Source: Lonicera japonica
Taxonomy: Eukaryota > Streptophyta > Magnoliopsida > Dipsacales > Caprifoliaceae
Length of the DNA stretch: 64,000 nt
NCBI GenBank assembly: GCA_021464415.1
Contig: CM038467.1
Span: 68,147,393-68,211,392 of the forward strand
Direction of reading: 5' to 3'
Below are positions 43,663 through 55,099 of this stretch, in pieces. The notes beneath the pieces are model-generated. The model was given only the letters and a program-made list of their open reading frames with translations, had not been told where the DNA came from and ran no database searches. The position numbers and the translations under genes are program-made. Position 1 is the stretch's first letter, and every line of letters starts with the position of its first letter.

Positions 43663-43970
43663 TCAACAACTTATAATTAAACCTCTTAACATGAATATTT
43701 AGCGAGAATTTAGCATTTTAAAATTTCAGAAACCAAACAAAGCTCAAACCGAACAAGAAAAAAAAAAGACAGCGGTATACATAAAAAGTCGCCAGTGACG
43801 CTGACGGAGTGACAAGAGAGAGGGAGTGTAGAAGGTACCTCGCTCGAAATCTTACGCCCACGGACGGAGGTTTTTTGAGCTCTCTCTGTGACGCTGACGG
43901 AGTGACCGACCGGAGGCTGAGAGGAAGGCTTCCCACTTTGGGGTCTTTGTCTGATTTGCCTTTTTGTTTT

Positions 43971-44941
43971 AGATAGTATGTTGTTAGGGCTCGTGTAGTT
44001 TTTATTTGGTAAGTATAAATTTTAAAAATATTTTTTTGATATATGAAAAAGTTTGAGATAAAAGTTATTTTTCTTTGGGATTGAATTTTTTTTTTTTAGT
44101 ATTTATTATAAATTTTTTGAATAATAATATATTTATTTAAATATTTTTTATGTTTTATTGAATATAAAAAAGAAAATTTAATAGAAATTTTAGTTTTTCA
44201 CACTTACGAGACAATGGAATTGATTTCTTTTATGTGAACCAAATAAGGCTTAAAGTAATTATTTTTAGCAAAATATCTAGTAATGTAATTGGGATATTGA
44301 AAAATAAGAGTTATTCGAAAAATTAAAGAATAATATTTTTGTAAATTAAGGGTAAAGGTCTATATTTGACCAAATTTATAAAGGAATGTAAAGTTAATTT
44401 TGTAGTAGATTTTTAAATTATATTTTTTTATGAAATAATGCAAAATTAAGTTTGTATTACATGTTTTTAGTATATTACTATAAATAATAATTTAATTAAT
44501 GATGCTTTGCATAACTTTAACAAATTACATATTAATAAAATGCAAATAATAAATTTTTCGTAATTATGCAAAGTTAAGTTTTAACTCCTTATTTTCTAAA
44601 ATACCATTATGTATTTATGTCTATTTGACATTGTTTTAAAGTTTTATGAATAAAACGTAAGAATATAACACATCATGCATAACAAATTTGCTTTAAATTG
44701 TCTTGATTGAAAAGTTAAGTTTGCATAAAATACAATTTGCACAAAATACAATTTTGTACAAAGTTAAGTTTATACTCGGTCAAAGAACTTATTTTAAAAC
44801 ACAATTGATAAAGAAATCCTTATTTCAAAATGATAATGATATTTAGACCCTTATTTTTACAAGAATATTATTTGTTGATTTTTTTGCGAAAAATATTGTC
44901 GTGCAAGACATTTTTCCTCATTTTCAATTTTTGTTTTTATA
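43971..44941. other. AT-rich intergenic sequence between copy A and the Tat element
   Basis: No frame. Words such as AAGTTAAGTTT and TGCATAA recur. A weak terminal similarity (GGGCTCGTGTAG near 43,987, complement of CCAAATAAGGCTT near 44,240) may mark an old MITE but is too degraded to call. Confidence 0.35.
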
Positions 44942-44946
44942 AATAC

Positions 44947-45767
44947 TAATGGTGTCAAAATCTAGAAATAGATAATTAACCAATCAACAAGTGAATATTA
45001 GTGAATAAAAATAAATGCGGTACAATAATGAACACAAGACATTTTTTTCAAGGTAGGTTCCCCCGGTAGCGCTTATGCTAATCCGGCAGTACGTCCTCCT
45101 TTTGTGTGTGCTTGCTTTATATTAGCTCAAAGGCAATTAACTTGGATGATAATACAAGCAACCAATATCTCTCTATAATTTTCTTAATTCTATTTATAAA
45201 TATAGAATTAGGATTACAAATATTTCAAAAAGATAAAACAAAATATATAGGAGAGAAAGTGTATAAGGGTTGTTGGTATTTTTTGGGGTATGAAAAGGGA
45301 GAGTATAAGACCCTCCTATTTTGGGTTTATATCTCTTGGAAGAGAATGATGGATTTTGGAAGAGAAGGATGGTGTTGGATGAGAAGAAAGATGTGTTTTT
45401 GTTGTGTGTTGAATGAATGAATGGTGGGAGGTATTTATAGGTAAATGGAGAATGGCAATAAAGGTAAATTTGATAAAAATGAAGGGCAAAAGGCAATTTT
45501 TTGTGGAATTAAGTGAGATAATTATTTAAAGGAAAGTATGGAATATAATGGAGTGGGATAATTATTTAAAGGAAAGTGTATAATATAATGGAGTGGGATA
45601 ATTATTTAAAGGAAAGTGTGGAATATAATGGAGTGGGATATTTATTTAAAAAAAAAGTGTGGAATATAATGGAGTGGGATAATTATTTAAAGAAAAGTGT
45701 GGAATACAAAAGAAAGTGGAGAATATTATTTTTGTAGGCCAATGGTAAATTAATATTTACCCCATCA
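44947..45767 (-). repeat. 3' LTR of the Tat element, with 40-bp tandem repeat
   Basis: Contains about five tandem copies of a 40-bp unit (ATAATTATTTAAAGGAAAGT followed by GTGGAATATAATGGAGTGGG, variants) at 45,518-45,717. The same array is in the other LTR. The first dinucleotide is TA where the other LTR has TG. Confidence 0.94.
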
Positions 45768-45784
45768 ATTGCCCCCTATCCTTA
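45768..45784 (-). promoter_or_regulatory. Polypurine tract of the Tat element
   Basis: On - the bases just before the 3' LTR read AAGGATAGGGGGCAAT, a purine tract abutting TGATGGGG. Confidence 0.75.
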
Positions 45785-46454
45785 TTATTTAGCTCGGATA
45801 AGCTGATTGGTGAGGATATTCTTTAATCTGGGAGCTAGTAGTAGCTCTGAGCTCTGATGTTCGAGATGTCTTAGGCCCGAATTCTTGACCATAAGTATGT
45901 GGAGCTCGGAACATTAATGTGTAAAGCTAGTTAGACTTTGATCATTAGTCTTAGAGTTTCAGAACATCATTGTGTAAGGCTGGCTAGACGTTGATCTCGA
46001 GTCTTTGTTCAAGGAAGCTAGATCTCGGATGCTAGTCGTTGAGCTCGAAACATCAATGTGTAGAACTCGTTAGACATTGGATTCAAGTCGTAGAGCTTGG
46101 AACATTAATATGTAAAGCTCATTGTGCTTTTGATCATAAATAGTTTGATTATTTTTGGCTAAGTCTTGAGTAGAGTCATGCCCCCTTCTGACTTAGGCAA
46201 ATTCTGACAATTTTCTCATTTAAGTCCTTGGTTTCTTAAAAGGAAAATTTGTTCTTTTTGGCTAAGTCTTGAGTAGAGTCTTGCTCCCTTCTAACTTAGG
46301 CAAATTGCTAAGTTTTGAGTAGAGTCTTACTCCCTTCTAACTTATGCCAATTCTGACAATCTTCTCATTTAAGTCATTGGTTTCTTAAAAGGAAAATTTG
46401 TTCTTTTTGTGGCACACAAAATATTTCTTATACACTTCTACAAAAGAGCAACTA
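45785..46454 (-). repeat. 3' non-coding region with two tandem-repeat families
   Basis: Between integrase and the polypurine tract. At 46,158-46,409 a unit beginning GCTAAGTCTTGAGTAGAGTC recurs at 46,158, 46,261 and 46,307 (one full period 103 bp, one truncated). At 45,915-46,130 a second family with GTGTAAAGCTAGTTAGAC-type words recurs four times at 45-75-bp spacing. No coding frame. Confidence 0.8.
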
Positions 46455-47658
46455 TTACAATGATATAACCTGTTTTAATTCAAGGATAGTATCTCTTGAG
46501 GTGCTCTTGTTCCACGGTCGCATGAGCTCCATGCCATCCGCGGTCCTCAAATAGTAGGTGCCAGGTCGGCTGACCTTGGTGACCACATAGGGACCTTCCC
46601 ACTTAGCAGCGAGTTTGCCATGTTCAGAAATCTTTGTTGCTAGGGTGACTTTTCGAAGTACTAAGTCGCCAACATTCAGACTCCTGTGCTTGACCCTTTT
46701 GTTGTAACTCTTGATTATGCTTCTTTTATATGCCTCTTCTTTGATTCGAGCTTGCTCTCTTTTTTCTTCGAGAAGATCTAAGTTAGCCAGTAGGTTTTTA
46801 TCATTATGAGTTGGGTCAGGATAGTTGACTCTGTAAGTTGGTACTCCTATCTCCACTGGGATGACTGCTTCTGTTCCGTAGGTCAGGGAGAAAGGAGTTT
46901 CACCGGTTGGGCCCCTGATGGTGGTCCTGTAGGCCCATAGTACCGATGGGAGCTCTTCAGACCAGTTTCCTTTGGCATCATCAAGTCTCTTTTTCAATGA
47001 GCTTAGTAGAGTTCTGTTGGTGACTTCCACTTGGCCATTGGCTTGAGGGTGGATAGGTGAGCTGTAATGGTTCTCGATTCCATGCCCTTCACAGAAATCT
47101 CTGAATAGGTCGCAGTCAAACTGCTTTCCGTTGTCAGTGATCAGGATTTTTGGGAGACCAAAACGACAGATGATATTTCTCCACATGAAATTCTGAATTT
47201 TCATGGTGGTGATCGTTGTCAGTGCCTCAGCCTCAACCCATTTGGTGAAATAATCGATGGCCACAACTGCAAACTTAGTCTATCTTTTGCCCAAAGGAAA
47301 AGGCCTTACTATGTCCATACCCCATTGAGAGAAAGGCCAGGGGCTGCTAACGGGGGTCATAAGTTCTGCTGGGAGCTGCTGAATGTTGGCAAATCGTTGG
47401 CACTTGTCACATTTCTTTACCATTTCCTTTGCGTCTTGTAGGATAGTGGACCAGAAATAGCCTTGTCTGCCAACCTTGAGTGCTAGTGAGCGAGCTGCTG
47501 GATGCCCCCCCACATAGACCCTTATGAATCTCTAGCAGGGTTGCTTGGGCTTGTTGTGGGTGTAGGCAGAGTAAAAAAGGGAGGACATACCCCCTCTTGT
47601 ACAGCGTTGCTTCGATGACCACATATCTGTTTGACATGTATTTTATTCTTTTGGCCAT
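46455..47658 (-). pseudogene. Tat integrase
   Basis: Zinc-finger region (IHKGLCG...GHPAARSLALKVGRQGY...CDKCQRFAN) is split by a frameshift in a G7 run near 47,508-47,514. The next frame ends GKR-stop near 47,280, where the family has Gln. The clean frame from 47,264 has the core with D in MAIDYFTKWVEAEA, D in LITDNGKQFDCD and E in ANGQVEVTNRTLL, all catalytic acids present. The C-terminal module GDLVLRKVTLATK...LAAKWEGPYVVTKV follows. It stops at 46,455. No chromodomain, as expected for Tat. Confidence 0.88.
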
Positions 47659-47727
47659 CTTTCCATCTTCGGGGAGGGTTCCGTCAGTGAGATAGTTTAA
47701 AATTGGATCAATCCAGCATTTGCAGAC

Positions 47728-48288
47728 CTATACTAGGGCCGTATCTAACTCCAAGGGTTCATCTATGGCTTTTCTTTCCAGATACTCAACGTGAACCCCT
47801 TTTGGTAAGTCCGAAGTCGTGGCAAGCTTGGCTATGTGATCTGCGTTGTTGTTCTGAGTTCGTGGGACCTTAATAAAAATTAAATTATAGTACTTTTGAG
47901 CTGCCATTTTAACCTTCGTCAAGTATGTGGCCAGGCGTTCTTCTTTCGTTATATTGTGCCCAAGTATTTGACTGACTACTACCGCGGAGTCATTATAGAC
48001 CACCATCTGCTTTGCTCCCAGATCACCAACTATTCTTAGGCCCGAAATGATGGCTTCGTACTCAGCCTCGTTGTTGGAGACCTTAAATAAGAATTTCAAT
48101 GCTATCTCTAGGGTGTTAGCCTCAGGAGTGATTAGCACCAAACCAGCTCCAGAACCTTGTAGATTGGAAGCTCCATCGACGTGCAAGACCCATATGGGTA
48201 CTCCTGGTAACAAGTTCATCGAGGTGGTAGGGGTTGAAGTGTTTGAGTCTGGGAGCGGCAGTAGCTCTGGTGGCTCGATAACCTCTTC
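47728..48288 (-). pseudogene. Second (archaeal-type) RNase H of the Tat element
   Basis: WVLHVDGASNLQGSGAGLVL contains the first catalytic Asp. It is followed by SNNEAEYEAIISGL (Glu), VYNDSAVVVSQILG (Asp) and NNADHIAKLA (Asp), the complete set of an RNase H of the plant/archaeal type. It lies C-terminal to the normal RT-RNase H, which marks the Tat lineage. In-frame stops separate it from RT at 48,289 and from integrase at 47,728. Confidence 0.85.
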
Positions 48289-49488
48289 TTATGTGTAAGT
48301 GAACTCGGCTATGAAGTCTGCCACTGCCTGGCCCTTGATCGAGGTTCGAGGCCGGTAGTTAATCATGAACTGCCCGAGTTCCACGGCCCAGATGGCCAAA
48401 CGACCTGATTGTTCCGGCTTGTCGAGAATTCTTCGCAGTGGCTGATCAGTGAGCACATCTATGGTGTGGGCTTGTAAATAGGGTCTTAGCTTTCGAGATG
48501 TGATGAGCAGGGCATAGGCTAACTTCTCCAACCTTGGGTAGTTTAGTTCGGCAGCATGCAGAGCTCTACTCGTGTAATACACTGGTAGTTGAGCTCCTTC
48601 ATCATTCCTCATCAGTACTGAACTAACTACCGTTCGTGATACTGCTAAGTATAGACTTAGAACCTCCTCCTTTTTTGGTGAGCTAAGGAGGGGAGGAGTT
48701 CCGAGGTATTGTTTGAGCTGCTGAAAAGCTAGCTCGCATTCTTCAGTCCACTCGAAAGCTTTCTTTAAAGTTTTGATAAAAGGGTGGCACTTGTCGGTTG
48801 CTCTGGAGATAAACCTGTTGAGAGCTTCCACTCTTCCTGCTAAACTCTGGACTTCTTTCGGTTTGGATGGAGATCTCATGTCAATAAGGGCTTGTATTTT
48901 CTCTGGATTAGTTTCAATTCCCCTTTGAGTGACCATAAAGCCCAATAATTTTCCTCCTTTAACTCCAAAAGCGCATTTGGCTGGGTTGAGGGACATGCCA
49001 TTCTGTCTGAGTATTGCAAAGGCTTCATTGAGGTCGGCCACATGGTTTGAGGCTTTAAGGCTCTTAACCAACATGTCATCAACATAAACTTCCATGTTTC
49101 TGCCTATTTGGTCTTTAAATAGTGCATTCATCACCCTTTGATAGGTAGCTCCCGCATTTATTAGACCAAATGGCATAGCTTTGAAATAGTATGTGCCTTC
49201 GTTGGTGATAAAGGAGGTCTTCTCTTCATCTTCTGGAGCCATTTTGACCTGATTGTAGCCAGAGTATGCATCCATAAAACTCAACATTTCGTGGCCCATA
49301 GTTGCGTCCACAAGTTGGTCGATCTTTGGGAGTGGAAAATTGTCTTTTGGACAGGCTTTATTAAGGTCTTTGAAATCCACGCACATTATCCACTTTCTAC
49401 TGTGTTTTTTCACGAGCACTATGTTGGAGAGCCACTTCGGATAGTGGACCTCTCGAATAAAACCAGCTCGGAGGAGCTTCTGAACCTC
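48289..49488 (-). pseudogene. Tat reverse transcriptase and first RNase H
   Basis: RT motifs: KWIMCVDFKDLNKACPKDNF, MLSFMDAYSGYNQVKMAPED, AMPFGLINAGATYQRVMN and the catalytic EVYVDDMLVKS, then connection GRVEALNRFISRATDK and RNase H with LYLAVSRTVVSSVLMR, PVYYTSRALH and ADFIAEF. As is usual for Tat elements, the first RNase H lacks the clear DAS motif. The segment just upstream (49,420-49,488) continues the homology after a TAA that most simply replaces CAA. The frame stops after FTYT. Confidence 0.88.
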
Positions 49489-52074
49489 TTATTTGGCGGC
49501 CAAATTCCTTTCTGCAGCAAAATTTCTTTTCTTCTGCCTCACGGGTTTGAAAGTGGGGTCGACATTGAGCCTGTGTACCATGACATCCGGATTCAACCCC
49601 TTTATATCGTCGTGGGACCATGCAAAGATATTAGCGTTAGCCCGTAAGCATCGGCAAAGTTCTTCTCTGACCTCTGCGCAAAGTCGATCACTGATCTTTA
49701 GGATCCGATCGGGCTGTGAGGGGTCCAGAACTAGATCTTCCAAGTCTTCCACTGGTTCACCATGGAGCTCTTTTTCTTCATCTCTGGGATCTAAGGTGTC
49801 GATCTCCCACATCTTTGTGTCGCTAGGCTCTTTTGTCCCTATCAATTCTTTCTCAGCAGTGACTTCGACCTCAACTACCGTGATGTCTATAGTTCTGACT
49901 TCTTTTAGCGTCCCGAACTGACAGCTACGAGCTTCAACCTGATTTCCTCTGACCTCTCCAACTCCGTAGGGGGTAGGGAATCTCATGGTTAAGCTACAAG
50001 TCGAAATGGCAGCCCTGATCTCATTAAGCGTTCCCCTACCAAGAATGGCGTTATAATGGGGAGCTCTATCTAGTATCAAGAATTCGGCGACTGTGGTGAT
50101 CTGCTTTGGAGCTGTTCCCAGGGTTACAGTGAGCTTAATTGTTCCCAGAAACTTAATATTTCCTCCTGAAAAACCAACCAGGGTGACCGAAAAAGGGGTT
50201 ACGTGCTCCGTAGTGAGACCCATGGCCTTAAAGGCGTTGTAGTACATGAGGTTGGAAGTAGCCCCTGTGTCAATGAGGATTCTATGGACATTGTGATTAC
50301 CCACCATTGATGTTACTACCAGAGGGTCGTCGTGGGGAAACTCTACCCCGCTCATATATTCGTTAGTGAATACGAGCTCCTTCACATCGTACTTCACCAT
50401 TTTGGTAGGTATGAAGTTGAAGCATTCTGCCTTCAAGTTCGAGGACTTGGCTTGTCTGATATAAGCCTTTCTGGACCGATTGTTGTTCCCAGAGTAGGAG
50501 GAGCCCCCCTCAATCATGAAGATCTCGTTTTTTGGTGCATTCCCTTTGGCTTCTAGAGGAGTCCCTTTCTTTCTATCTTCATATTGCCTGAGTTTCCCTC
50601 TTTGAATGAGCTTCTCAATTTCTTCCTTCAAGTTCCAGCAATCATCTGTTTCATGACCGTGGTCCTTATGGTACCGGCAATACTTGGTCGTGTCCCGTTT
50701 TTTTTTAGATACATTCATCTTCCGAGCCTTTAGGATCTGCCCTGGGTTTAATTGGGCATAGACCTCACCTAAAGGGGCAGTCAAGGGGGTAAACTGTTGG
50801 CGTGCCTTGCCTTCTCTTAGCTCAGGCTTGTCTGATTCTTTCTTACCTTTTTTACCCTCTCTCTCTTGACCACGGGGTGGGGTGTCCCCTCTTTGGCGCT
50901 TGGAGGAGGGTAAAAAGGTTGACAAGTTCCTTCCTTGCAGAGTTTCTTCCACCCCGATCTGCTTGTTGACCTCATCCAAGAGCTCGGACATGGTCTTTGG
51001 GGCCATTCTTGCCAGAGTCATAAGGCAGTATGGGGAGGTTACTCCCTCCATGAAAGCTGCTACAGCCACTCCTTCATTTAGGTCGGAGACCATGAGACTT
51101 TCTTGGTTAAAACGGCTAGCATATTCCTTCAAGCTCTCGGTAGACCCCTGCTTTATGGTGAAGAGGTGAGTAGAGGTTTTGGACTGCCGCTTGGTTCCCA
51201 TGAAATGTGAAATGAACTTGGTACTGAGCTCCTGTGAGCTTGAGATCGACCCCGATGGCAGGCTGTTGCACCATGTTCGGGCTGCCCCCTTAAGAGTTGT
51301 AACGAAGGCTCTGCATATTATGCCATCTGGGACAATCTGGAGCCCCATCATATTTTCGTATTGTTACCAATGATCCGCAGGGTCAGTGGTTCCATCGTAG
51401 CATTCCAGCGCTGGGAGTCTAAATTCTTTGGGAACCAGGCAATTTTGAATGTGATCTGTAAAAGGAAATTTAGAGTCCCTAACTAGAGCTGCTGTCGAGT
51501 TACCTGTCAGACGACCCACGGTCTTCATCATTTCTGCCATTTGGGCCTCCATCCTTGACATCAGTCTTTTCTCGACTTCTTCGACCGACTCTTTACGAGA
51601 GATCCTATCAAAAACGGATCCCCTAGGTCTAACTTCTACCTCTCGCCCTGGTATCTGGGCTGACGGGAGAGGAGATAGGCCTACGCTTGGGCTCCGATAT
51701 CACAAAGCTTCGTCTGAGCGCCTCTCACGAATCACGTTAATCCATGGGTCCCTTACTGGTGGGGGAGGAGGCGAGGCAAAAATTTCTTCATAAGAGGTCT
51801 CCCTAGTAGAGCTGGAGTGGTGGGATTCAAGCTCGGCAGTTCTGCTGCAACTCGTCTCAAATCTTCTGCCACGGTCTCCGAGTCTTTCTCTGACTGGGAC
51901 TCGTGGAAAGATTGGGTGAGCATTAGCAGAAGCGGAGACTGAAAACGACTTGCTTCTTGAACTAGCTCGGGGACTCTTTCTTTGGGCTAAGAGTCTGTCA
52001 ATTTGGACTTGAAGAGCAGCTTGTTGCTCTTGTATAGCCATTATGGGGTCTGGCTGCGTTCTTCTAGAAGACAT
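49489..52074 (-). pseudogene. Tat gag and aspartic protease
   Basis: Likely gag ATG at 52,074 (MSSRRTQPDPIMAI). The first part is Ser/Arg-rich with a polyproline (ASPPPPPVRDPW) and ends at a TGA at 51,700; the next (51,699-51,364) has SRMEAQMAEMMKTVGRL and DHIQNCLVPKEFRLPAL. After a TAA near 51,364 a 620-residue frame carries the gag core (TLKGAARTWCNSLPSGSI, YASRFNQES), a zinc knuckle-like CRYHKDHGHETDDC (about residues 225-238) and the protease HRILIDTGATSNLMYY (DTG near residue 361). The start of RT (VMVHRLNVDPTFKPVRQKKR) follows before the stop at 49,489. Confidence 0.86.
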
Positions 52075-52135
52075 AATAAATTTTGGGTGCTTTCGTACCT
52101 TTATGAGAGGTGTGTGACTTTGAGAAACTGTCTTT

Positions 52136-52152
52136 CCCACAGACGGCGCCAA
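52136..52152 (-). promoter_or_regulatory. Primer-binding site of the Tat element
   Basis: On - it reads TTGGCGCCGTCTGTGGG, one base after the 5' LTR end. This is the characteristic primer-binding sequence of Tat-type plant elements. The matching tRNA is not certain to me. Confidence 0.85.
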
Positions 52153-52153
52153 C

Positions 52154-53004
52154 TGATGGTGTCAAAATCTAGAAATAGATAATTAACCAATCAACAAGTG
52201 AATATTAGTGAATAAAAATAAATGCGGTACAATAATGAACACAAGACATTTTTTTCAAGGTAGGTTTCCCCGGTAGCGCTTATGCTAATCCGGCAGTATG
52301 TCCTCCTTTTGTGTGTGCTTGCTTTATATTAGCTCAAAGGCAATTAACTTGGATGATAATACAAGCAACCAATATCTCTCTATAATTTTCTTAATTCTAT
52401 TTATAAATATAGAATTAGGATTACAAATATTTCAAGAAGATAAAAAAAATATATAGGAGATAAAGTGTATAAGGGTTGTTGGTATTTTTTGGGGTATGAA
52501 AAGGGAGAGTATAAGACCCTCCTATTTTGGGTTTATATCTCTTGGAAGAGAATGATGGATTTTGGAAGAGAAGGATGGTGTTGGATGAGAAGAAAGATGT
52601 GTTTTTGTTGTGTGTTGAATGAATGAATGGTGGGAGGTATTTATAGGTAAATGGAGAATGGCAATAAAGGTAAATTTGATAAAAATGAAGGGCAAAAGGC
52701 AATTTTTTGTGGAATTAAGTGAGATAATTATTTAAAGGAAAGTATGGAATATAATGGAGTGGGATAATTATTTAAAGGAAAGTGTATAATATAATGGAGT
52801 GGGATAATTATTTAAAGGAAAGTGTGGAATATAATGGAGTGGGATATTTATTTAAAGAAAAGTGTGGAATATAATGGAGTGGGATAACTATTTAAAGAAA
52901 AGTGTGGAATAAAAAAGAAAGTGGAGAATATTATTTTTGTAGGCCAATGGTAAAATTATTTTTTATTTTTGTAGGCCAATGGTAAATTAATATTTACCCC
53001 ATCA
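52154..53004 (-). repeat. 5' LTR of the Tat element
   Basis: Very close to the left LTR, with the same 40-bp array at about 52,724-52,920. Its 30 extra bases come mainly from a short duplication of TTTTTGTAGGCCAATGGTAAA near 52,935-52,987. High identity suggests a fairly recent insertion. Confidence 0.94.
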
Positions 53005-53009
53005 AATAC

Positions 53010-53751
53010 TATAAATCATATATGCCTGATAGAACTCGAATAGAACCCAAAAGTGATCGTGATCGTGATGGTAGCCAGTGGCGTAACTACGAAATTTGTT
53101 TAGTGTGGTCAGCCCAAAGCAACACAACTCAATAGCTCTAAATACATCTGTATAATTTAAAATACATTTGGGATACAAGTTTTGGACTTTTTTTTGGAGA
53201 GTTTGGCATGAAATTATAATTAGGCTACATACTATTTTATTTCGTTTATAATTTGACTCCACTACTAATTGTTTTTTTTCAAAATTTAAGTGATGTCAAT
53301 AATATATGCCAACTCGAACTTATTCAAAATATTAATTTGACTCCACTAGCTTATCGTATCTTGTATGTGTACACACCTATAGATTTAACAAAAGTATTAA
53401 TTTGTTTAATGGTTAATCCTAGAATATTAACTGATTATGATGAAAGTGTTATTTACATTCTAATTTTGCTTCGAAATTGAAACAAGCTCTCCCAAGGAAA
53501 ATTTATCAAAATTGAAAATGGCAAAAAATTGAAATTAACCTCAAGTGCTTAACACAATACAAGTATATATGTGTTGATTCTTTTGATTTGATCAAATAAC
53601 TATGAATATGACTTTTGTCTAAAAGAAAACTGGAAGTATATGCCGAAAATATAACTTTTTCTTTGGAAATGGATACATCAATCTACTCTTGTCAAACGCT
53701 ATTCAATTTCCATCAATTACCTTTTCCAATATACTGATCTCTCTGTTGTGG
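53010..53751. other. Intergenic sequence
   Basis: No gene. CAGTGGCGTAACTACGAA near 53,077 resembles the end of the hAT-like family at 41,392 and 58,449, but no partner end is visible. Confidence 0.35.
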
Positions 53752-53756
53752 ACTTC

Positions 53757-54389
53757 TGTTACACCCCAATGCGTGAAGAAGCCTAACACCAGGAGGCATG
53801 GCGATGCGGTCCTTATTTGTCTGCTGTACTAATGGGTTTCGGGAATCTATGCAGGTACGTAAGGGCTTGTTCGGTGTCTTGTGCGCGTTCCGTTGCGTGT
53901 TGCCGCTGTTGTTAGGCTGGCTCGGATCCGGGGGAGTCTGGACGGGGTTGAAAGAGTCACCCCGTGACAATTGGTATCAGAGGTTGGTCAGCGGATCAAG
54001 CTATGAAGAGATAAGCGGAGACATGACTACACTAGTGGAACGGGAAGAACCGGACTGTGGTGAATCGTGGAGCTTCGGTGAAGGGCACGCAATATGACTT
54101 TGGTGGCGGCCACAAGGTCAGAACCTGCAACGAGGGCGTTGCAGAATTGAGTGGGGGTGGTTTGTTACACCCCAATGCGTGAAGAAGCCTAACACCAGGA
54201 GGCATGGCGATGCGGTCCTTATTTGTCTGCTGTACTAATGGGTTTCGGGAATCTATGCAGGTACGTAAGGGCTTGTTCGGTGTCTTGTGCGCGTTCCGTT
54301 GCGTGTTGCCGCTGTTGTTAGGCTGGCTCGGATCCGGGGGAGTCTGGATGCCGGGCGCCGCGCGGGGTTGAAAGAGTCACCCCGTGACA
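53757..54389 (+). mobile_element. Complete TRIM element, young
   Basis: LTRs 53,757-53,969 (213 bp) and 54,163-54,389 (227 bp), with ends TGTTACACCCC...CCCCGTGACA. Perfect 5-bp duplication ACTTC at 53,752-53,756 and 54,390-54,394. The primer-binding site TGGTATCAGAG starts at 53,972, two bases after the left LTR. A polypurine tract GAGTGGGGGTGGTT directly precedes the right LTR. The internal part (about 193 bp) has no coding capacity. The LTRs are identical by eye except for 14 GC-rich bases (TGCCGGGCGCCGCG) present only in the right one, so the insertion is recent. Much GC-richer than its surroundings. Confidence 0.95.
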
Positions 54390-54394
54390 ACTTC

Positions 54395-55099
54395 CATTTC
54401 CTAGCTTTTCATCAATTCCGAACAACAAGAGGGTACTTCTCTTTCAAACCTTTCTAACTTCATGTTATCCCTGACTTAAAAGAGTTTCAAATATCAAAGA
54501 TGCTTTGTTAGTTTGGGAAGTTTGGAACACTGGCAGACAACCTAATATCTTCTCGTACTTTACCAGTCGCAAACAACCTAATAATCATGCACAGCACCAA
54601 AAAATTGTATTGCAGCCTTCACAATATACGATGCATAAACTCAATATAAGAGTATGCAAAAATATGAAACATGTATAATGTATAAGAGTATGCACAAATA
54701 CGAAACATGCTGGAATTGAAGGAGCTATCATTCAGGATAGAAATGGAAAATTCTGCAGATAACCTTGAGCAGGAACCGTTCCACCAACACAATCAGCACA
54801 ACCATATTCCTTAGATCCTGAATATACAAGAATTACAGTGCGCTTGAATAATAAAAAGCGTTCTGTTTTTGGACTCTACATGCTGCTAAGTTCCATTCTA
54901 AAAAAATTCAGATTAGTTTTGGACAAACTCATATATTATATAAATTTGCCATATACACAATCTCCCTCAACAAATGAGGCAAATTCAGCCATCTGCTCGG
55001 AGTCTCAAGCTTGATCAATTTCCAATTACAAATATCACAATAAATCAGGGTATTTAGTTATGTTAAAGGGCATGCATCAACTAGATTTTATGAAATAAG
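54395..55099. other. Intergenic sequence
   Basis: No gene or repeat that I can support, apart from a short direct repeat around 54,650-54,715 (AGAGTATGCAAAAATATGAA versus AGAGTATGCACAAATACGAA). Confidence 0.4.

Larger units (their letters stand above)
37200..43970 (-). repeat. Segmental duplication, copy A (kelch-like gene and flanks)
   Basis: Matches 55,100-59,560 in the same order and orientation: the 3' flank (ATAATGTCTACAAATTTTCTT at 37,329 versus 55,157; CCAAGGATAAACATAAGTTT near 38,782 versus 55,882), the gene, and the 5' flank (CAGCCTCTCACATACCA near 41,321; GACGCTGACGGAGTG near 43,797). Copy A is longer because of insertions in its 5' flank (41,392-43,662) and extra sequence at 37,700-38,700. 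The 3' flank (37,200-39,668) has no further gene that I recognise. Confidence 0.85.
44947..53004 (-). mobile_element. Full-length Ty3/gypsy element of the Tat lineage, inactive
   Basis: LTRs at 44,947-45,767 (821 bp) and 52,154-53,004 (851 bp), with termini TGATGG...CCATCA (left copy TA instead of TG). A perfect 5-bp duplication, AATAC, lies at 44,942-44,946 and 53,005-53,009. On - the order is primer-binding site, gag, protease, RT, RNase H, a second RNase H, integrase, a long 3' region with tandem repeats, polypurine tract. The extra RNase H after pol RNase H and the repeat-bearing 3' region are hallmarks of Tat/Retand/Ogre elements. Stops near 51,700, 51,364, 49,487, 48,289 and 47,280 and a homopolymer frameshift near 47,510 inactivate it. 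Confidence 0.94.

Noticed and set aside
43985..44256. MITE with GGGCTCGTGTAG / GGCTTATTTGG ends
   Set aside because: Terminal match too weak and no target duplication.
45106..45496. Frames on both strands in the LTR (a nearly identical minus frame recurs at 52,421-52,702)
   Set aside because: They are open by chance in the Tat LTR and repeat because the LTR repeats.
53713..54097. Overlapping frames around 53.8-54.1 kb
   Set aside because: GC-rich non-coding TRIM; frames cross LTR and primer-binding site.
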